From the IMG/VR virus record IMGVR_UViG_3300021962_000021, positions 62,001 through 126,000 of that record: a stretch of 64,000 nucleotides of DNA; one strand, written 5' to 3'. The position numbers and the translations under genes are program-made. This DNA comes from a virus. This document shows positions 62,880 through 64,000 of the stretch, in pieces (within the stretch, counting starts at the first letter, position 1; every line of letters starts with the position of its first letter). A model generated the notes under the pieces. The model made no database searches. It worked only from the letters and a program-made list of their open reading frames with translations, and had not been told where the DNA came from.

Positions 62880-64000
62880 TGAATTGGCTTAAATATTTAG
62901 TGGGATTTTCCGCACTAATTATTGCAGGATGTGCGGCTTATTTTTCTGTTACCGGATTAGGTGTTTTATTTGCAGGTGCTTCTTTATCGGTAATGATAAT
63001 GGCATCTTCGTTGGAACTTGCTAAATTGGTAGCGGCAACTTATTTAAAACAAAAATGGGATGAAATAAGTGGTTTTAACAAATGGTATCTAACTATTTCG
63101 GTTGGAGTTCTTATGTTAATTACTTCCGCCGGCATATTTGGATATCTTTCAAATGCATTTCAGGCACAATCACTTAAATTGCAAGTAGTTGATAGAGAAA
63201 TTTTAGTTTATCAAACAAAAATCGACCAAAATACCGCTCAAATTACTCAATTAAACGAACAATTGAACGGATTATCCCAAACGCAATCAACGATTTTAGA
63301 AAAAGGTAAAGTAAATTCTCGTTTACTGCGTAGTATTGACAGTAAAGACCGTCAGACTTCTCAAATTAACAAAAAAATTGAGGGTTTACAAACCGAAAAT
63401 GCAAAAAATACCGAAAAAATTAATGAAATTAAACTTGCTAACTTAGATTTAGAAAAAGAAGTTGGTGGATTTCGTTTTGTTGCAGAAGCATTTGGTATGG
63501 AATTGAAAAATGTTGTAAAATTCTTCATATTTTTGATTGTAATTGTGTTTGACCCTCTGGCAGTAGCACTTATCATCGCATTTAATGGATTAGTTGGTAA
63601 AAAAAATCGAAAAGAAGAAGAAAATTTAACAGAAAATGTAAAATTAAATCAATCAATTCTACAAAATTCCGAATTAGTGGAAAAAAATTACCAAATTTAC
63701 GGAGATAGTAGAAAAAATTCTACAAATGTAGAAGAAAATGAGGTTATAATGGAAAAAATTCCATCTGGACCAGTAAGAATACCAATTGATTTGGATGGTG
63801 ATGGAACGATTGATGGGTATGATACGGATGGAGATGGGATGATAGATGAGTGGGAAGAAAGTGGTGATGAAGAAAGACAAAGAGGTTTAAGAAACTCTAT
63901 ACCATACTACGCAAAAGAAGATTTTAATTGGGCAAATAAAGCCAGTTGGATAAATGACCAAAACGCAGTTAATTATTGGTTAGCATACAAAAAATCAAAG
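62879..64000 (+). CDS. large membrane protein with calcium-binding repeats (3' end outside)
   Basis: Open from ATG 62879 to the window end, at least 374 aa. N-terminal hydrophobic helices (residues 8-55 with A-S-S-L-E-L-A-K-L-V, then about 75-95) are followed by a coiled coil (about 105-195) and another membrane segment near 207-235. The region D-L-D-G-D-G-T-I-D-G (about 303-312) plus D-T-D-G-D-G-M-I-D-E (about 315-324) is a pair of DxDxDG calcium loops, as in thrombospondin-3-like or dockerin repeats. Similar membrane proteins occur in large marine phages, as far as I recall; function unknown. Confidence 0.7.
   Translation, partial: MNWLKYLVGFSALIIAGCAAYFSVTGLGVLFAGASLSVMIMASSLELAKLVAATYLKQKWDEISGFNKWYLTISVGVLMLITSAGIFGYLSNAFQAQSLKLQVVDREILVYQTKIDQNTAQITQLNEQLNGLSQTQSTILEKGKVNSRLLRSIDSKDRQTSQINKKIEGLQTENAKNTEKINEIKLANLDLEKEVGGFRFVAEAFGMELKNVVKFFIFLIVIVFDPLAVALIIAFNGLVGKKNRKEEENLTENVKLNQSILQNSELVEKNYQIYGDSRKNSTNVEENEVIMEKIPSGPVRIPIDLDGDGTIDGYDTDGDGMIDEWEESGDEERQRGLRNSIPYYAKEDFNWANKASWINDQNAVNYWLAYKKSK

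Noticed and set aside
1-64000. CRISPR array or insertion sequence
   Set aside because: No regular direct repeats with spacers and no transposase-like gene or terminal inverted repeats were seen.

Overview
The window reads as a 64 kb slice of a large double-stranded DNA phage genome whose host is a member of the Bacteroidota. Every convincing gene is on the + strand. Genes are small, AT-rich and tightly packed, with ATGA or TAATG overlaps, and there are no clear Shine-Dalgarno sites. At least eleven intergenic spots carry the Bacteroidota-type promoter, a TTTG (-33) followed 19-20 bp later by TAnnTTTG (-7). I recognise no terminase, capsid, portal, tail or polymerase gene, so this is mostly the accessory and moron part of the genome.

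Layout. 1-3423: a HAD phosphatase, then an array of 15 canonical tRNAs interrupted by at least four structured RNAs that are not ordinary tRNAs. 3442-5607: metallophosphoesterase, P-loop kinase and RNA ligase genes back to back, the three activities of a Pnkp-type RNA repair enzyme split into separate proteins. 6615-6909: tRNA-Ser, a 157-nt aberrant tRNA-like RNA, and a terminator whose loop also carries the next promoter. 6915-12145: a second phosphoesterase, an SGNH hydrolase, a cyclic-phosphate-processing receiver domain and small proteins. 12310-16041: a vWA/HExxH protein and its MoxR-type AAA+ partner. 16125-31180: many small phage proteins, plus an SPFH protein, a GP88-like protein, a PD-(D/E)XK-like protein, an ATP-dependent DNA ligase and two SWIM zinc fingers. 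31184-45753: a lipoprotein, a first cluster of radical-SAM and glycosyltransferase genes, an NlpC/P60 peptidase, a second SPFH protein, an Smr protein and many small membrane proteins. 45754-46548: a 795-nt non-coding region rich in repeats. 46549-53206: a block including a GIY-YIG protein, two new-looking small RNAs and an HExxH protein. 53207-61444: a dense cluster of four 2OG-Fe(II) oxygenase-like proteins, three sulfotransferase-like proteins, a radical SAM enzyme, an SGNH hydrolase and a 511-aa protein with a Hint-like domain and a seven-cysteine tail. 61509-64000: an HD phosphohydrolase, an Hsp20 and a membrane protein with Ca-binding repeats that runs off the window.

Most unusual points. 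(1) Twelve proteins of unrelated enzyme families in the two modification clusters all end in Leu-Ile or Ile-Ile, usually after Lys/Ser/Thr, which suggests a shared C-terminal tag. (2) The Hint-like protein with the cysteine-rich tail sits inside that cluster. (3) Pseudoknotted or tRNA-like RNAs are embedded in the tRNA array, and two acceptor/T-arm minihelices follow protein genes. (4) A roughly 23-nt dyad repeat, 14 copies, is confined to four regulatory regions just upstream of Bacteroidota-type promoters. (5) A lineage-specific family of about eight small paralogues is present.

All calls come from reading the sequence and from memory of protein families; no database search was run.
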